DNA from: Muribaculaceae bacterium
GTDB lineage: Bacteria > Bacteroidota > Bacteroidia > Bacteroidales > Muribaculaceae
NCBI GenBank assembly: GCA_022509165.1
Contig: JAFLTT010000009.1
Coordinates: 1 to 64,000, forward strand
Reading direction: 5' to 3'
DNA length: 64,000 bases
Under the pieces are notes generated by a model. The model did not search any database, was not told where the DNA came from, and saw nothing but the letters and a program-made list of their open reading frames with translations. Below are positions 17,901 through 26,238 of this stretch, piece by piece. Position 1 is the stretch's first letter. Each line of letters opens with the position of its first letter. Position numbers and translations under genes: made by a program.

Positions 17901-19463
17901 ATGAATCAAGAAAATTTCCGTATGGTGGCGAAGACCTTCGAGGGACTCGAAGATGTGCTTCGCGATGAACTTATAGACCTTGGCGCTGAAAATGTGGAAA
18001 TGGGCAACCGTATGGTGTCGTTTGAAGGCGACCTCGCGATGCTGTATAAGGCCAACCTTTGCTGCCGTACCGCCCTCAGAATCTTAAAACCGATTGTGAT
18101 GTTCACAGCAGATTCCACAGATGAGCTCTATGACTATCTTCGGGATCTTGACTGGGAGCAATTTATGGAACCCACATCTACTTTCTCAGTGGATTCCACC
18201 GTATTCGGCAACGATTTCACTCATTCCAAATTTGTGACTTACAGAGTGAAGGATGCTATTGTAGACCATTTCCGCGATAAAGATGGCGATCGCCCTTCTA
18301 TCAGATTAGAAGGGGCTGACCTTCAACTTAATGTTCATATAGCCGGCAATCGTGTCACCGTATCACTTGATTCAAGCGGGGAACCTCTCTTCAAACGAGG
18401 ATATAGAGTGGAGCAGACTGAAGCGCCTATCAATGAAGTGCTCGCCGCCGGAATCATTCTTAAGACCGGCTGGCGTGGCGATTCAGATTTCCTTGACCCG
18501 ATGTGTGGTTCCGGTACATTCCTCGTAGAGGCAGCGCTGATAGCCGCAAACATCAACCCAGGTATTTATCGTGAAAGTTTCGCTTTTGAGAAATGGCGCG
18601 ATTTCGATAAAGATCTGTTCGAGGAAATCTACAACGATGACTCGGAAGAGCGAGATTTCAATTATAAGATTTTTGGAGGTGACATCGACCCGGATGCTAT
18701 AGCCGTGGCACGAAAAAATGTGAAATCTGCGCGTGTGGAAGACATGGTGGAATTAAGCTGCCGTCCGCTCACCGAATGGGAAGCCGATACGGCCGAAGGC
18801 ATCATAGTCACAAATCCTCCCTATGGGGAGAGATTGCGCCCGGCAAATCTGAATACTCTTTATAAAGAGATTGGTTCTACACTCAAAAATAATTTTCAGG
18901 GATGGCATGCCTGGATTATCGGGTACCAGGATGAACAGATGAAGGAAATTGGCCTTAAGCCATCTGTAAAGATTCCTCTCAACAACGGAAAACTGGAATG
19001 TACTCTGAGGGAATATGTGATGTTTGACGGAGCTTATTCTCAGTTCAGAGCCGAAGGAGGTTCGGTGGCCAGTGAAGCCTCGGAGCGACGCAAGGCAGAG
19101 GGCCCAAGAAAGGTGAGACATATTTCTGACGACGATTGGAAAAAAGAGAGCCGCAAGTTCAACCGTGATAACGGCATGAAGGAAAAAGGACGCGGGCACC
19201 TGAAGGGTCGGGCCGACAATCGCCAGCGTGATGAAAGAGATAGAAGCCGTGAGGATTTCAGAGCTCGTAATGACGGGGCAAAAGATGGTTTCCGCAAAAA
19301 TTCTGATCGCAAGCCTTCAGGAGATTTCCGTAGAAATGACGACAGGAAGAAAAACAGTGGCCCTTCTTCCACTTATAATCCAAAGAATTCAAAGGGTCCG
19401 CGTCTACCTAAGGAATCGCAACAGGAAATCAATCCGGTGCATTTCCGTAAAAGAAAAGGATAA
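17901..19463 (+). CDS. rlmL: THUMP-domain 23S rRNA guanine-N2 methyltransferase, RlmL type
   Basis: 520 residues from the ATG at 17901 (the track begins one TTG earlier). Order: ferredoxin-like and THUMP RNA-binding region (about 5-160), then a class I SAM methyltransferase with DPMCGSGTFLVEAAL (about 200) and the catalytic NPPYGER (about 305). This corresponds to the RlmL half (G2445) of the bifunctional E. coli RlmKL. The last 120 residues are a low-complexity tail of Arg, Lys, Asp and Asn, probably disordered and RNA-binding; such tails are common in Bacteroidales versions. The specific guanosine modified is inferred from the family only. Confidence 0.85.
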   Translation: MNQENFRMVAKTFEGLEDVLRDELIDLGAENVEMGNRMVSFEGDLAMLYKANLCCRTALRILKPIVMFTADSTDELYDYLRDLDWEQFMEPTSTFSVDSTVFGNDFTHSKFVTYRVKDAIVDHFRDKDGDRPSIRLEGADLQLNVHIAGNRVTVSLDSSGEPLFKRGYRVEQTEAPINEVLAAGIILKTGWRGDSDFLDPMCGSGTFLVEAALIAANINPGIYRESFAFEKWRDFDKDLFEEIYNDDSEERDFNYKIFGGDIDPDAIAVARKNVKSARVEDMVELSCRPLTEWEADTAEGIIVTNPPYGERLRPANLNTLYKEIGSTLKNNFQGWHAWIIGYQDEQMKEIGLKPSVKIPLNNGKLECTLREYVMFDGAYSQFRAEGGSVASEASERRKAEGPRKVRHISDDDWKKESRKFNRDNGMKEKGRGHLKGRADNRQRDERDRSREDFRARNDGAKDGFRKNSDRKPSGDFRRNDDRKKNSGPSSTYNPKNSKGPRLPKESQQEINPVHFRKRKG

Positions 19464-19468
19464 ATTTC

Positions 19469-20482
19469 ATGCCTTTAGGCATTACCCTGAGCCCGCTCAC
19501 TGCGCATCCAATGGATCTTAAGGTTGGAATAGGCAAAACAGGTTTGGCGATGGCGATACTTATCGCCTTCGCCATGTGTCTTTTAAACCTTTTGTTCAAT
19601 CCGGTCAGTATTCCTCATATTCAATATGGCTTCTGCCTTCCTTCTCCCGATTCTTGGGGCTTCGATCCTTTCTGGTCATGGTGTATTAATACCTTGCTCA
19701 TCGGTATAATTGCCTTGCTCCTGTTTCTGGTGAACAAAACATATAATTTCTTACGGACTACTGAGCCGGCTTATATTGCCATTTTCCTTATAATGGCCGC
19801 TTCAGGGCCATGGTTTACATCTGAACTTAATACTTCTGTGCTTTTATGTCTGGCAAATGTAGTTTGTCTGGGTATTATGTTTGATACTTATGCCTCGCAT
19901 AATGCCACTCAGGAAGTATTCATCATCGGTCTTGTGGCCGGGTTGGGTTCCATGGTTCAGTATGCTTTTCTTCCTATGGCGGTGGTTTATGCCATCTGGA
20001 TACTTTTCATGAAAGTGATGAGAATCAAAGAGGCTTTCGCTTATGCTGCAGGTCTTTTCTGTCCATATTGGATTGCATTGGGAACAGGATGGGTGAGACT
20101 GTCTGATTTTCATTTTCCCTCTATCATACCTCTGTTTTCTTTTTCCCAAGACCCCTCTGAATTTTTCATCTTACTCTCTTGTATCGCTGTAGCCGCTGTG
20201 GTAGGATGTCTGGTAACTTTCCTCAATTTCCTGAAACTTTATGCAGGAAATTCCAGAGTCAATGCAATGAACCTATGCGTATCCTTCCTTGGAGCTTTTT
20301 CATTGATTTGTATCCTGATAGATTTTGATAATATGCCGGCCTATGTGATCACTTTATATATGACATGCGCCATTCAGTTGGGAAATCTCTGCGCACTTTG
20401 GAATCCGAGCCGACCCTGGATGGTGACTCTTTGGCCATCCCTCTTATATATAGCTGCGTTCGTTTGCAGTTTGGTGCTTTAA
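19469..20482 (+). CDS. polytopic membrane protein of unknown function
   Basis: 337 residues with about nine or ten hydrophobic segments and short loops; no catalytic or transport motif that I recognise. The first 14 residues precede a second ATG at 19511, whose product (MDLKVGIGKTGLAMAIL) would put a basic segment ahead of the first helix, so the start is uncertain. It lies six bases after the rRNA methylase stop and 12 bases before pdxB, so it is probably co-transcribed with them. Comparable integral membrane proteins sit beside pdxB in other Bacteroidales, but no role is known to me. Confidence 0.7.
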   Translation: MPLGITLSPLTAHPMDLKVGIGKTGLAMAILIAFAMCLLNLLFNPVSIPHIQYGFCLPSPDSWGFDPFWSWCINTLLIGIIALLLFLVNKTYNFLRTTEPAYIAIFLIMAASGPWFTSELNTSVLLCLANVVCLGIMFDTYASHNATQEVFIIGLVAGLGSMVQYAFLPMAVVYAIWILFMKVMRIKEAFAYAAGLFCPYWIALGTGWVRLSDFHFPSIIPLFSFSQDPSEFFILLSCIAVAAVVGCLVTFLNFLKLYAGNSRVNAMNLCVSFLGAFSLICILIDFDNMPAYVITLYMTCAIQLGNLCALWNPSRPWMVTLWPSLLYIAAFVCSLVL

Positions 20483-20494
20483 AAGCTCTGTGAA

Positions 20495-21505
20495 ATGAAG
20501 ATTATAGTAGATGATGCCATTCCTTTTATTCAAGGCCGCATTGATGAAAATGTGGAGGTAGTGTATCTGCCAGGAAAGGATATCACTCCACAACATTTAA
20601 CCGGTGCTGACGCGCTTGTGATACGCACACGCACTCGTTGCGATGCATCACTCCTGGAAGGATCATCTGTGAGACTGGTGGCCACGGCTACTATCGGGAC
20701 TGATCATATTGATATTCCCTGGTGCGAGTCGCATGGCATTACAGTAACTTCAGCTCCCGGATGCAACGCTCCGGGAGTGGCTCAATATCTTTTCGCCTCC
20801 CTTTTTAAGGCCGGATTCAACCCTGAGAAAGACACCCTCGGCATCATAGGATACGGCAATGTAGGGCAGACAGTGGCTGATTGGGCGAAGAAAATGGGGT
20901 GGAAGTACATGGTCTCAGATAATCCTCGTAAAAAGGGCGGATGGAAAGATATAGAATACTTGGATCCTGAAGAAGTGCTCTCGAAATGTGATGCTATAAC
21001 TCTGCATGTACCGCTGACCAAGGAGGGTGAGTTTCCCACCCGACATCTGATCGGCAAAAAAGAATTGCAAATGATGAAACATGGCGCCATTCTGGTGAAT
21101 TCATCACGAGGAGGGGTGGTAGATGAAAATGCTCTGAATGATGCTATTTCAAAGGGCCATGTAAGGGGAGTGGTAGATGTATGGGAAAATGAACCTGACA
21201 TCAATCAAAGTTTGCTGGAAAAGGTATTCATAGCAACTCCTCACATAGCCGGATATTCAGCTGAAGGAAAAATGCGTGCTACAAGAATGGTGCTTGATAG
21301 TCTTTCAAAGCATCTTGGTGTAAAAGTGGATACCCGGGGGCTTGAATGTATTCCAAAACCGGGACTTGAAATTTCTAAATCTCTCATAGAAGCTTCTTAT
21401 GATCCTATAGTCGATTCCAATAATCTTCGTAACAATCCTTCGGATTTCGAAAAATTAAGGAATTGTTACACTCATAGGCATGAGCCTCTTTATATCAATT
21501 CCTGA
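20495..21505 (+). CDS. pdxB: erythronate-4-phosphate dehydrogenase
   Basis: 336 residues, D-isomer-specific 2-hydroxyacid dehydrogenase fold. The second step of DXP-dependent pyridoxal phosphate synthesis, oxidising 4-phosphoerythronate. Family-specific signs are the N-terminus MKIIVDDAIPF, the block ATIGTDHIDIP and PGCNAPGVAQYL, the NAD-binding GIIGYGNVGQTVADWAKKMG (about 110-130), and the catalytic Arg, Glu and His in SSRGGVVDE, ENEP and TPHIAGYS. It is somewhat shorter than proteobacterial PdxB because the C-terminal dimerisation part is reduced. Confidence 0.92.
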   Translation: MKIIVDDAIPFIQGRIDENVEVVYLPGKDITPQHLTGADALVIRTRTRCDASLLEGSSVRLVATATIGTDHIDIPWCESHGITVTSAPGCNAPGVAQYLFASLFKAGFNPEKDTLGIIGYGNVGQTVADWAKKMGWKYMVSDNPRKKGGWKDIEYLDPEEVLSKCDAITLHVPLTKEGEFPTRHLIGKKELQMMKHGAILVNSSRGGVVDENALNDAISKGHVRGVVDVWENEPDINQSLLEKVFIATPHIAGYSAEGKMRATRMVLDSLSKHLGVKVDTRGLECIPKPGLEISKSLIEASYDPIVDSNNLRNNPSDFEKLRNCYTHRHEPLYINS

Positions 21506-21522
21506 CATAAAATTTACACAGC

Positions 21523-22173
21523 ATGAAATATTATGTAGTGTTCCGTGGCCATAATCCGGGAGTATACGACAACTGGGATGAAGTGAAAGAACAGACCGAT
21601 GGTTTTCCCAATGCTCTTTTCAAAGGATATGCATCTTCTGAAGAAGCATCCTTGGCTTACCGTAATTTCACCGGTACGGAAGACCGAGAAGAATTATTCC
21701 GATTGATATCCGGACCATCTAAATCTTCTTCTTTGGGAAATACCAAGCCTTATACAGAAAATCCAGAAATAGATACTGATGCATGGGCTGTGGATGCATC
21801 CTGTCTTGGCAATCCGGGAAAAATGGAATATCGAGGAGTGAATCTCAAGACCGGTGAGGAAATTTTCAGAATCGGACCTTTCGAAGATGCTACCAATAAT
21901 ATAGGAGAGTATCTTGCTCTTGTACATGCCATGGCCCTCATGACCAGAAATGGAGAATTCCACAACATATATTCTGATTCCAAAACTGCCATGAGCTGGT
22001 ATAGGAATAGAAGAGTAAAGACGCAATTGAAACCCACACAACGCAATGCCAAGGTATTCGAACTACTTGCGAGAGCCTCTGTATGGGTCAACACACATTC
22101 TTTCCCTTGCCGTGTGATGAAATGGGATACCGAACGCTGGGGCGAGATTCCGGCTGATTTTGGAAGGAAATGA
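21523..22173 (+). CDS. rnhA: ribonuclease HI with N-terminal hybrid-binding domain
   Basis: 216 residues. An N-terminal domain of about 45 residues (YYVVFRGHNPGVYDNWDEV) is the viroplasmin-like RNA/DNA hybrid binding domain of eukaryote-type RNase H1. The catalytic domain follows with the four acidic positions: VDASCLGNPG (D), NNIGEYLAL (E), YSDSKTA (D) and the C-terminal PADFGRK (D). It cleaves the RNA strand of RNA/DNA hybrids. Such two-domain forms are usual in Bacteroidales. It ends in a four-base ATGA overlap with queG. Confidence 0.9.
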   Translation: MKYYVVFRGHNPGVYDNWDEVKEQTDGFPNALFKGYASSEEASLAYRNFTGTEDREELFRLISGPSKSSSLGNTKPYTENPEIDTDAWAVDASCLGNPGKMEYRGVNLKTGEEIFRIGPFEDATNNIGEYLALVHAMALMTRNGEFHNIYSDSKTAMSWYRNRRVKTQLKPTQRNAKVFELLARASVWVNTHSFPCRVMKWDTERWGEIPADFGRK

Positions 22174-23153
22174 AGGAAGAAATCCGGAAAGTTCTTCTTG
22201 ATTCCGGGGCTGCGGCTGTGGGGTTCGCCCGGGCAGGTAAAATTCCTGATTCTGTACACCGTGAGTTTGCTGATTGGGTAGGAGAGGGGTGCAACGGGGA
22301 GATGGCTTATTTACAACGCCATATTCCTCTCCGTGAGAATACTGATAATGTGCTCCCGGGAGCTCGCACCGTTATCTCTTTGGCTTTCAAATACCAACCA
22401 AAGGAATGGAGAAATCAGCACCTTCCGTATCTGGCATCCTATGCCTATGGAGAAGATTATCATATTCGTCTCAGAGAAATTCTTTTCCCTTTAATCTCAT
22501 CTTTCAAACAAAAGTATGGAGGTAAGTGGCGTCTCTGTATTGACTCCGCACCCATTGCTGAAAGATTTTGGGCTGTAAGGAGCGGAATTGGAGTAAGGGG
22601 TCTCAATGGCGCTGTAATTGTCCCTGGATGTGGTTCTTTCACTTTCCTTGCTGAGATACTCACCACACTGGAAATTGTCCCTGATAAGCCCTCAGAGGGC
22701 TTCTGCAATAGGTGTGGCCGCTGCATTGATGTATGTCCCGCCGGGGCTCTAAAGGGAGATGGTAAATTAGATGCTCGTCGGTGTATAAATTATCTCACCA
22801 TCGAGAAAAACTCCGATTTTACTGATGAGGAGAAATCTCTGCTTTCAAAGGGTTCAGGATACCTCTACGGTTGCGACAGGTGCCTTAGAGTATGCCCCCT
22901 TAATATTCCGGAAGAATATCTGTCCCAAAAACATGCGTCTGAAGACCAACAAGATATGCCTCCGGAATCTTCCCTCCAATCTTTATTCCCTTCAGTACCT
23001 GAAGTATTGCGCCTTGATGTAACTACTCTTTTGGAAATGGATGAGAAAAAATTTCAGGAATTATTCTCTCAATCTCCCCTTAATTATGCCGGTTATCGCA
23101 AGCTCCTCCGCAACACCTTTAACTTAAATGATTCTTCCTCTATAAAGGAATAA
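22170..23153 (+). CDS. queG: epoxyqueuosine reductase
   Basis: 327 residues. Cobalamin-dependent, iron-sulfur enzyme that reduces epoxyqueuosine to queuosine in tRNA, the last step of queuosine synthesis. The two 4Fe-4S motifs are intact: CNRCGRCIDVCPAGAL and CDRCLRVCPLN, at about residues 178-193 and 235-245. The N-terminal cobalamin-binding half contains DSAPIAER and RSGIGVRGLNG, both typical of QueG. The C-terminal HEAT-like extension seen in some species is absent. Overlaps rnhA by four bases. Confidence 0.92.
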   Translation: MKEEIRKVLLDSGAAAVGFARAGKIPDSVHREFADWVGEGCNGEMAYLQRHIPLRENTDNVLPGARTVISLAFKYQPKEWRNQHLPYLASYAYGEDYHIRLREILFPLISSFKQKYGGKWRLCIDSAPIAERFWAVRSGIGVRGLNGAVIVPGCGSFTFLAEILTTLEIVPDKPSEGFCNRCGRCIDVCPAGALKGDGKLDARRCINYLTIEKNSDFTDEEKSLLSKGSGYLYGCDRCLRVCPLNIPEEYLSQKHASEDQQDMPPESSLQSLFPSVPEVLRLDVTTLLEMDEKKFQELFSQSPLNYAGYRKLLRNTFNLNDSSSIKE

Positions 23154-23170
23154 CTGCCTCTTGCATTAAT

Positions 23171-23231
23171 ATTAACAACTGGTTGTGAATCGCGATTGTT
23201 TGGAATTAACAACTGGCAGTGAATCGCGATT
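23171..23231. repeat. two 27-bp direct repeats (34-bp period) with palindromic core
   Basis: ATTAACAACTGG, then TTG or CAG, then TGAATCGCGATT occurs at 23171-23197 and again at 23205-23231, with two mismatches and a 7-bp spacer. Each copy contains the palindrome AATCGCGATT. They lie in the gap between queG and the tRNA-Pro terminator. Confidence 0.7.
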
Positions 23232-23266
23232 TATTACGGGTCATTTTTCAATCTATAAAATAAATT

Positions 23267-23299
23267 AAGAGACTGAAAACTTTTGATTTTCAGTCTCTT
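23267..23299 (-). terminator. terminator of tRNA-Pro
   Basis: Perfect 13-bp stem AAGAGACTGAAAA / TTTTCAGTCTCTT with a 7-base loop, ten bases downstream of the tRNA 3' end when read on the minus strand, followed there by a short AT-rich tract. Confidence 0.75.
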
Positions 23300-23308
23300 A
23301 CACTCAGT

Positions 23309-23383
23309 CGGGGTGACAAGATTCGAACTTGCGACCACACGCCCCCCAGACGCGTACTCTAAACCGGGCTGAGCTACACCCCG
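23309..23383 (-). tRNA. tRNA-Pro (anticodon GGG)
   Basis: The minus strand folds as a full cloverleaf: acceptor CGGGGTG / CACCCCG with discriminator A, D-arm beginning TAGCTCAG, anticodon loop CTGGGGG (anticodon GGG), and T-arm containing TTCGAAT. CCA is not encoded. ORF 23234..23455 on the same strand is only a shadow of this gene. Confidence 0.93.
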
Positions 23384-23397
23384 CTGCTTTTGCTCTG

Positions 23398-23429
23398 CAA
23401 AGTTATATATTTTTGAACCCAAACGCAAA
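23398..23429 (-). promoter_or_regulatory. promoter of tRNA-Pro
   Basis: On the minus strand TTTG, 20 bases, then TAACTTTG, an exact match to the Bacteroidetes primary sigma consensus, ending 15 bases before the tRNA 5' end. Confidence 0.8.
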
Positions 23430-23501
23430 TTTTTAGAAAAAAAAGTGGGCAGCAAAGAGGGGGATTTGGTTGTTTGAAACCGTTTGTGTAGTTTTGTTGC
23501 A

Positions 23502-24128
23502 ATGATAGGAAAATGGGATAGATTTATTAAGGTAACTATTGTTTTTATGCTTGCATTAGTTAGCCTTGGTCCTACCCGGATTAATGCTCAGAGGCTCTCG
23601 AATTTTACTTCAGATAATGCTGGAGATGCCTTGAAATATGATTTAAGATTAAAGTCTAATATTCTCCCTTGGTTATTGACAATTCCTAATATTGGAGCCG
23701 AAGTCTCTTTCGGAGAAAAATGGTCTGCTGAGATGCAGGTATGGTTTTGTCCATGGAAAATTTCAGATAAATTTTCGGTTAAAACAGTTGCCATTCTACC
23801 CGAAGCCCGTTGGTGGTGGAAAACCAACCGGAAAGGATCTTTCATTAATCTTCATCTGTCCGCAGCCTGGTATAATGTAAGGGCAGGTGATTGCCGATAT
23901 CAGGACCGCAGCAGGCCTTTATTGGGAGCCGGTATTGGATATGGATACAGACTGGAATTAAACCGGCATTGGGGCTTGGAATTTGAAATAGGAGCAGGGT
24001 TTGCCAATACAAAGTATGAACGGTATTACAATGTGCCCAACGGTGCATTAAAAGATACACGCGTATCTACCTATTGGGGCATTGACCGGGCTTCCATAGC
24101 TGTCTCTTATTATCTTTGCGAGATATGA
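23502..24128 (+). CDS. DUF3575-like outer-membrane/periplasmic protein
   Basis: 208 residues from the ATG at 23502 (the track uses a TTG 18 bases earlier, which would spoil the signal peptide). A signal peptide (about 1-28, ending INAQ) is followed by alternating amphipathic strands and the family-like blocks LKSNILPWLLTIPNIGAEV and GAGIGYGYRLELNRHWGLEFEIG. These are typical of DUF3575 proteins, predicted small beta-barrels often encoded beside Bacteroidales fimbrial genes. Its TGA overlaps the start of the next lipoprotein gene, so the two act as a pair. Function in fimbria assembly is inference. Confidence 0.78.
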   Translation: MIGKWDRFIKVTIVFMLALVSLGPTRINAQRLSNFTSDNAGDALKYDLRLKSNILPWLLTIPNIGAEVSFGEKWSAEMQVWFCPWKISDKFSVKTVAILPEARWWWKTNRKGSFINLHLSAAWYNVRAGDCRYQDRSRPLLGAGIGYGYRLELNRHWGLEFEIGAGFANTKYERYYNVPNGALKDTRVSTYWGIDRASIAVSYYLCEI

Positions 24129-25120
24129 GAAAGGGGTATTTTTTTCTCACTTTAGGATGTATGATTCTGATTTTCCTGTCAGGATGCATACACGAATACC
24201 CGGTACCTTCGGCTAAAGGAAAAGAAAAGGGGGAAAATCCTACATTGGTAGACGCCTATATAACCGTTAATCTCAACTTGGATTGGAGTAATCTTATCCA
24301 TCAGGTAGAATTTTTATCTCGTGCCACAACCAATCAAGATCATCGTATTGTCATGGAATTGAGAAAGGATGGGGTAGTGGTGTATCGTAATTCTGAATAT
24401 ATTTCTGACAATGAATTTTCAAAAGGAACTTGGAATCATCGCATTGTGAATAAATTAACTGCTGCTAAATATGAAGTAGCCGTATGGTATGATAAACCGG
24501 GCGATAAAGAACCCTCTTTTCTAACGGATGAACTCGGAGCTGTGAGGCTTAACAACTTCTCCACTGCAAATTCAGAATATGTAAGGGGTGCCCACGTAAG
24601 TGACATATTAGACCTTTCTCCCTATTCGGGTATCGGCAACGAATCAGGGGTGACAAAAGAATTGAAGATGGAGCACTCCGGCGCACGTTTTGAAATTGTA
24701 GCTACCGATATTAACGAATTCATCTCTCAGCAAAAGGAAGCCTTAATCAACGATGATTCCTTTACGGTTAATATTTCTCTTGACCAAGGTGCATGCGATA
24801 CTTACAATGTATATGAAGGGAGAGCCCTTAATTTCAATTGGCCACTACTTTTATCGGGTCATATGCGGTTGCCTTTTGCAGAATATGATGAACTGAAAAT
24901 TGCTGAAGGATTCTTCTTCTGCGAGGAAGAGACTGAGGCGAGAGCCACTCTCTTCATCACCAACAGCAGTGGCGAAAAAGTAACAGAGACCGGTAGTTTC
25001 ACTTTCCCCATAAAGAGAGGTCAGATCACAACAGTTTGCGGAGATTTCCTTACAAAGCCCGTAGACGGTATCTTCAGCATCAATCATACCTGGAACGGAG
25101 AAATCTATTTTCCCATCTAA
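24125..25120 (+). CDS. DUF6562/FimB-Mfa2-like lipoprotein
   Basis: 331 residues from the ATG at 24125, which overlaps the preceding stop by four bases. A signal peptide ends in a lipobox (LSGC, Cys at about 20). The rest is predominantly beta, with the block KRGQITTVCGDFLT near the end, which resembles the C-terminal strand of DUF6562 and FimB/Mfa2-type fimbrial anchor proteins. It is probably an outer-membrane surface lipoprotein. No fimbrillin (FimA/Mfa1-like) gene is next to it in this window, so this is either an isolated pair or a regulator/anchor acting with subunits encoded elsewhere. Confidence 0.65.
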   Translation: MRKGYFFLTLGCMILIFLSGCIHEYPVPSAKGKEKGENPTLVDAYITVNLNLDWSNLIHQVEFLSRATTNQDHRIVMELRKDGVVVYRNSEYISDNEFSKGTWNHRIVNKLTAAKYEVAVWYDKPGDKEPSFLTDELGAVRLNNFSTANSEYVRGAHVSDILDLSPYSGIGNESGVTKELKMEHSGARFEIVATDINEFISQQKEALINDDSFTVNISLDQGACDTYNVYEGRALNFNWPLLLSGHMRLPFAEYDELKIAEGFFFCEEETEARATLFITNSSGEKVTETGSFTFPIKRGQITTVCGDFLTKPVDGIFSINHTWNGEIYFPI

Positions 25121-25234
25121 TCTTTTTATTTCCCATCTCCTCGTACAAACTCAAAATCTTCATGATTTTGCCTTCAAATGCCTACAACTGATTTTCACCT
25201 ATATCTACCTCTTGATTTACAAAAGTTTCCTTTT

Positions 25235-25504
25235 TTATATTTCAGAAACTGATATGATGGGTTCTCCGAAGAAAACACCGAGCATAGAAAGTGTAGATAT
25301 TGTAAAATTATGCTCCCCGCTTAACCAACGGGTTATTTCACTCGGCCTCTTTCCAATTGCATCCGCCAATTGTTTCTTTGTCATACTTTTCTTCTGCATG
25401 AGTTCATCCAAACGGTTGGAAATTTGAAAAGAAAGTCGTGCTTCGGCCCTCTCTTCCGGAGTTATGTTGAGAAGTTCCCTCAATGATGTCTTAGCTCTTT
25501 TCAT
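25235..25504 (-). CDS. XRE-family helix-turn-helix protein, HigA-like antitoxin
   Basis: 89 residues. A helix-turn-helix of the Cro/CI type is clear in residues 33-75 (SMTKKQLADAIGKRPSEITRWLSGEHNFTISTLSML, quoted in part), after an N-terminal helix (LRELLNITPEERAEARLSF). This resembles the HigA-type antitoxins that follow a HigB toxin. In the minus-strand DNA upstream (25505-25680) no frame of toxin length is open; there is only a short frame ending PFSPETKQIEELTYKVNL whose TGA overlaps the antitoxin ATG by four bases. That overlap is the usual toxin-antitoxin junction, so the partner may have been deleted. Confidence 0.75.
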   Translation of the reverse strand: MKRAKTSLRELLNITPEERAEARLSFQISNRLDELMQKKSMTKKQLADAIGKRPSEITRWLSGEHNFTISTLSMLGVFFGEPIISVSEI

Positions 25505-26056
25505 AAATTCACCTTGTATGTCAGTTCCTCAATCTGTTTTGTTTCCGGTGAAAACGGTTATTAATCCTATTCTACATCTCAAGAAATCGTTGATTGACTC
25601 TATATTACTTCAACATGTGTTCTTCAAGCACTTTGTTGGCCCAGGACCTAAATAAAACGCCGCGTGAACTTTTTACGCGGGTTGATAAACTATGATTTCA
25701 TACTCCGGTACCATATTTTTTACAAAATTACAACAAATATCAGATTAAGGATTATTAATCATGTTTTTATTCCTGGATATTACATGTATTACCAATTTCG
25801 TAATCCTTTTGTTTCTCACTTCGTGAGATGAGTTGCTGTTCCTCCGTTTTCTCTCCGGAACACCAACATCATATTTCAAGACATCATCACTGATTCACAT
25901 CAGTTCTTCTTCACACGTCTTTTATTAAGTTCAATATATTTATGTGAGATATATCCACTATTATTCGCTCAACCGGTTAGGATACTTTTGAAATTTAAAA
26001 TAACAGCATTTTTGAAATTTTTTTGTGAGAAGGAATTACACTTGATGTATTGGAGA
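25505..26056. other. gene-free stretch, upstream of the lipoprotein gene
   Basis: No supportable gene. It contains two small hairpins: CCGCGT / ACGCGG at 25660-25680, followed on the minus strand by a T-rich tract, and CTCAC / GTGAG at about 25817-25829. The rest is AT-rich with no conserved-looking frame. Confidence 0.5.
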
Positions 26057-26116
26057 CGGTTACAAAATAAAGAGTTGTCCGCGTTATTCTTGAAAATTAT
26101 ATTAATTTTGTAACCG
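26057..26116. repeat. 12-bp perfect inverted repeat around a 36-bp spacer, overlapping a promoter
   Basis: CGGTTACAAAAT at 26057-26068 and ATTTTGTAACCG at 26105-26116 are exact reverse complements. The right copy includes most of a TAATTTTG promoter element. It may be an operator pair, a long hairpin, or recombinase sites flanking an invertible promoter. Confidence 0.6.
26103..26110 (+). promoter_or_regulatory. -7 element of the lipoprotein promoter
   Basis: TAATTTTG fits TAnnTTTG. No good -33 TTTG is seen 19-21 bases upstream, and the gene starts 129 bases downstream, so confidence is moderate. Confidence 0.4.
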
Positions 26117-26238
26117 GAAACAAAATTTATGTAAATTGAAATAATTAGTCGAGATTTTTATAGACTGTCTAACTACTGTTTATCAATAGTATATCAAAAA
26201 ATGATTGTAATTAGAAAACAATTAAATTAAATATTAAG

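Noticed and set aside
23234-23455. 73-residue minus-strand ORF
   Set aside because: It is the translation of tRNA-Pro and its flanks (the GVAQPGLEY-type shadow seen over tRNA genes).
25505-25680. HigB-type toxin upstream of the XRE antitoxin
   Set aside because: No minus-strand frame longer than about 20 codons is open and none matches HigB.
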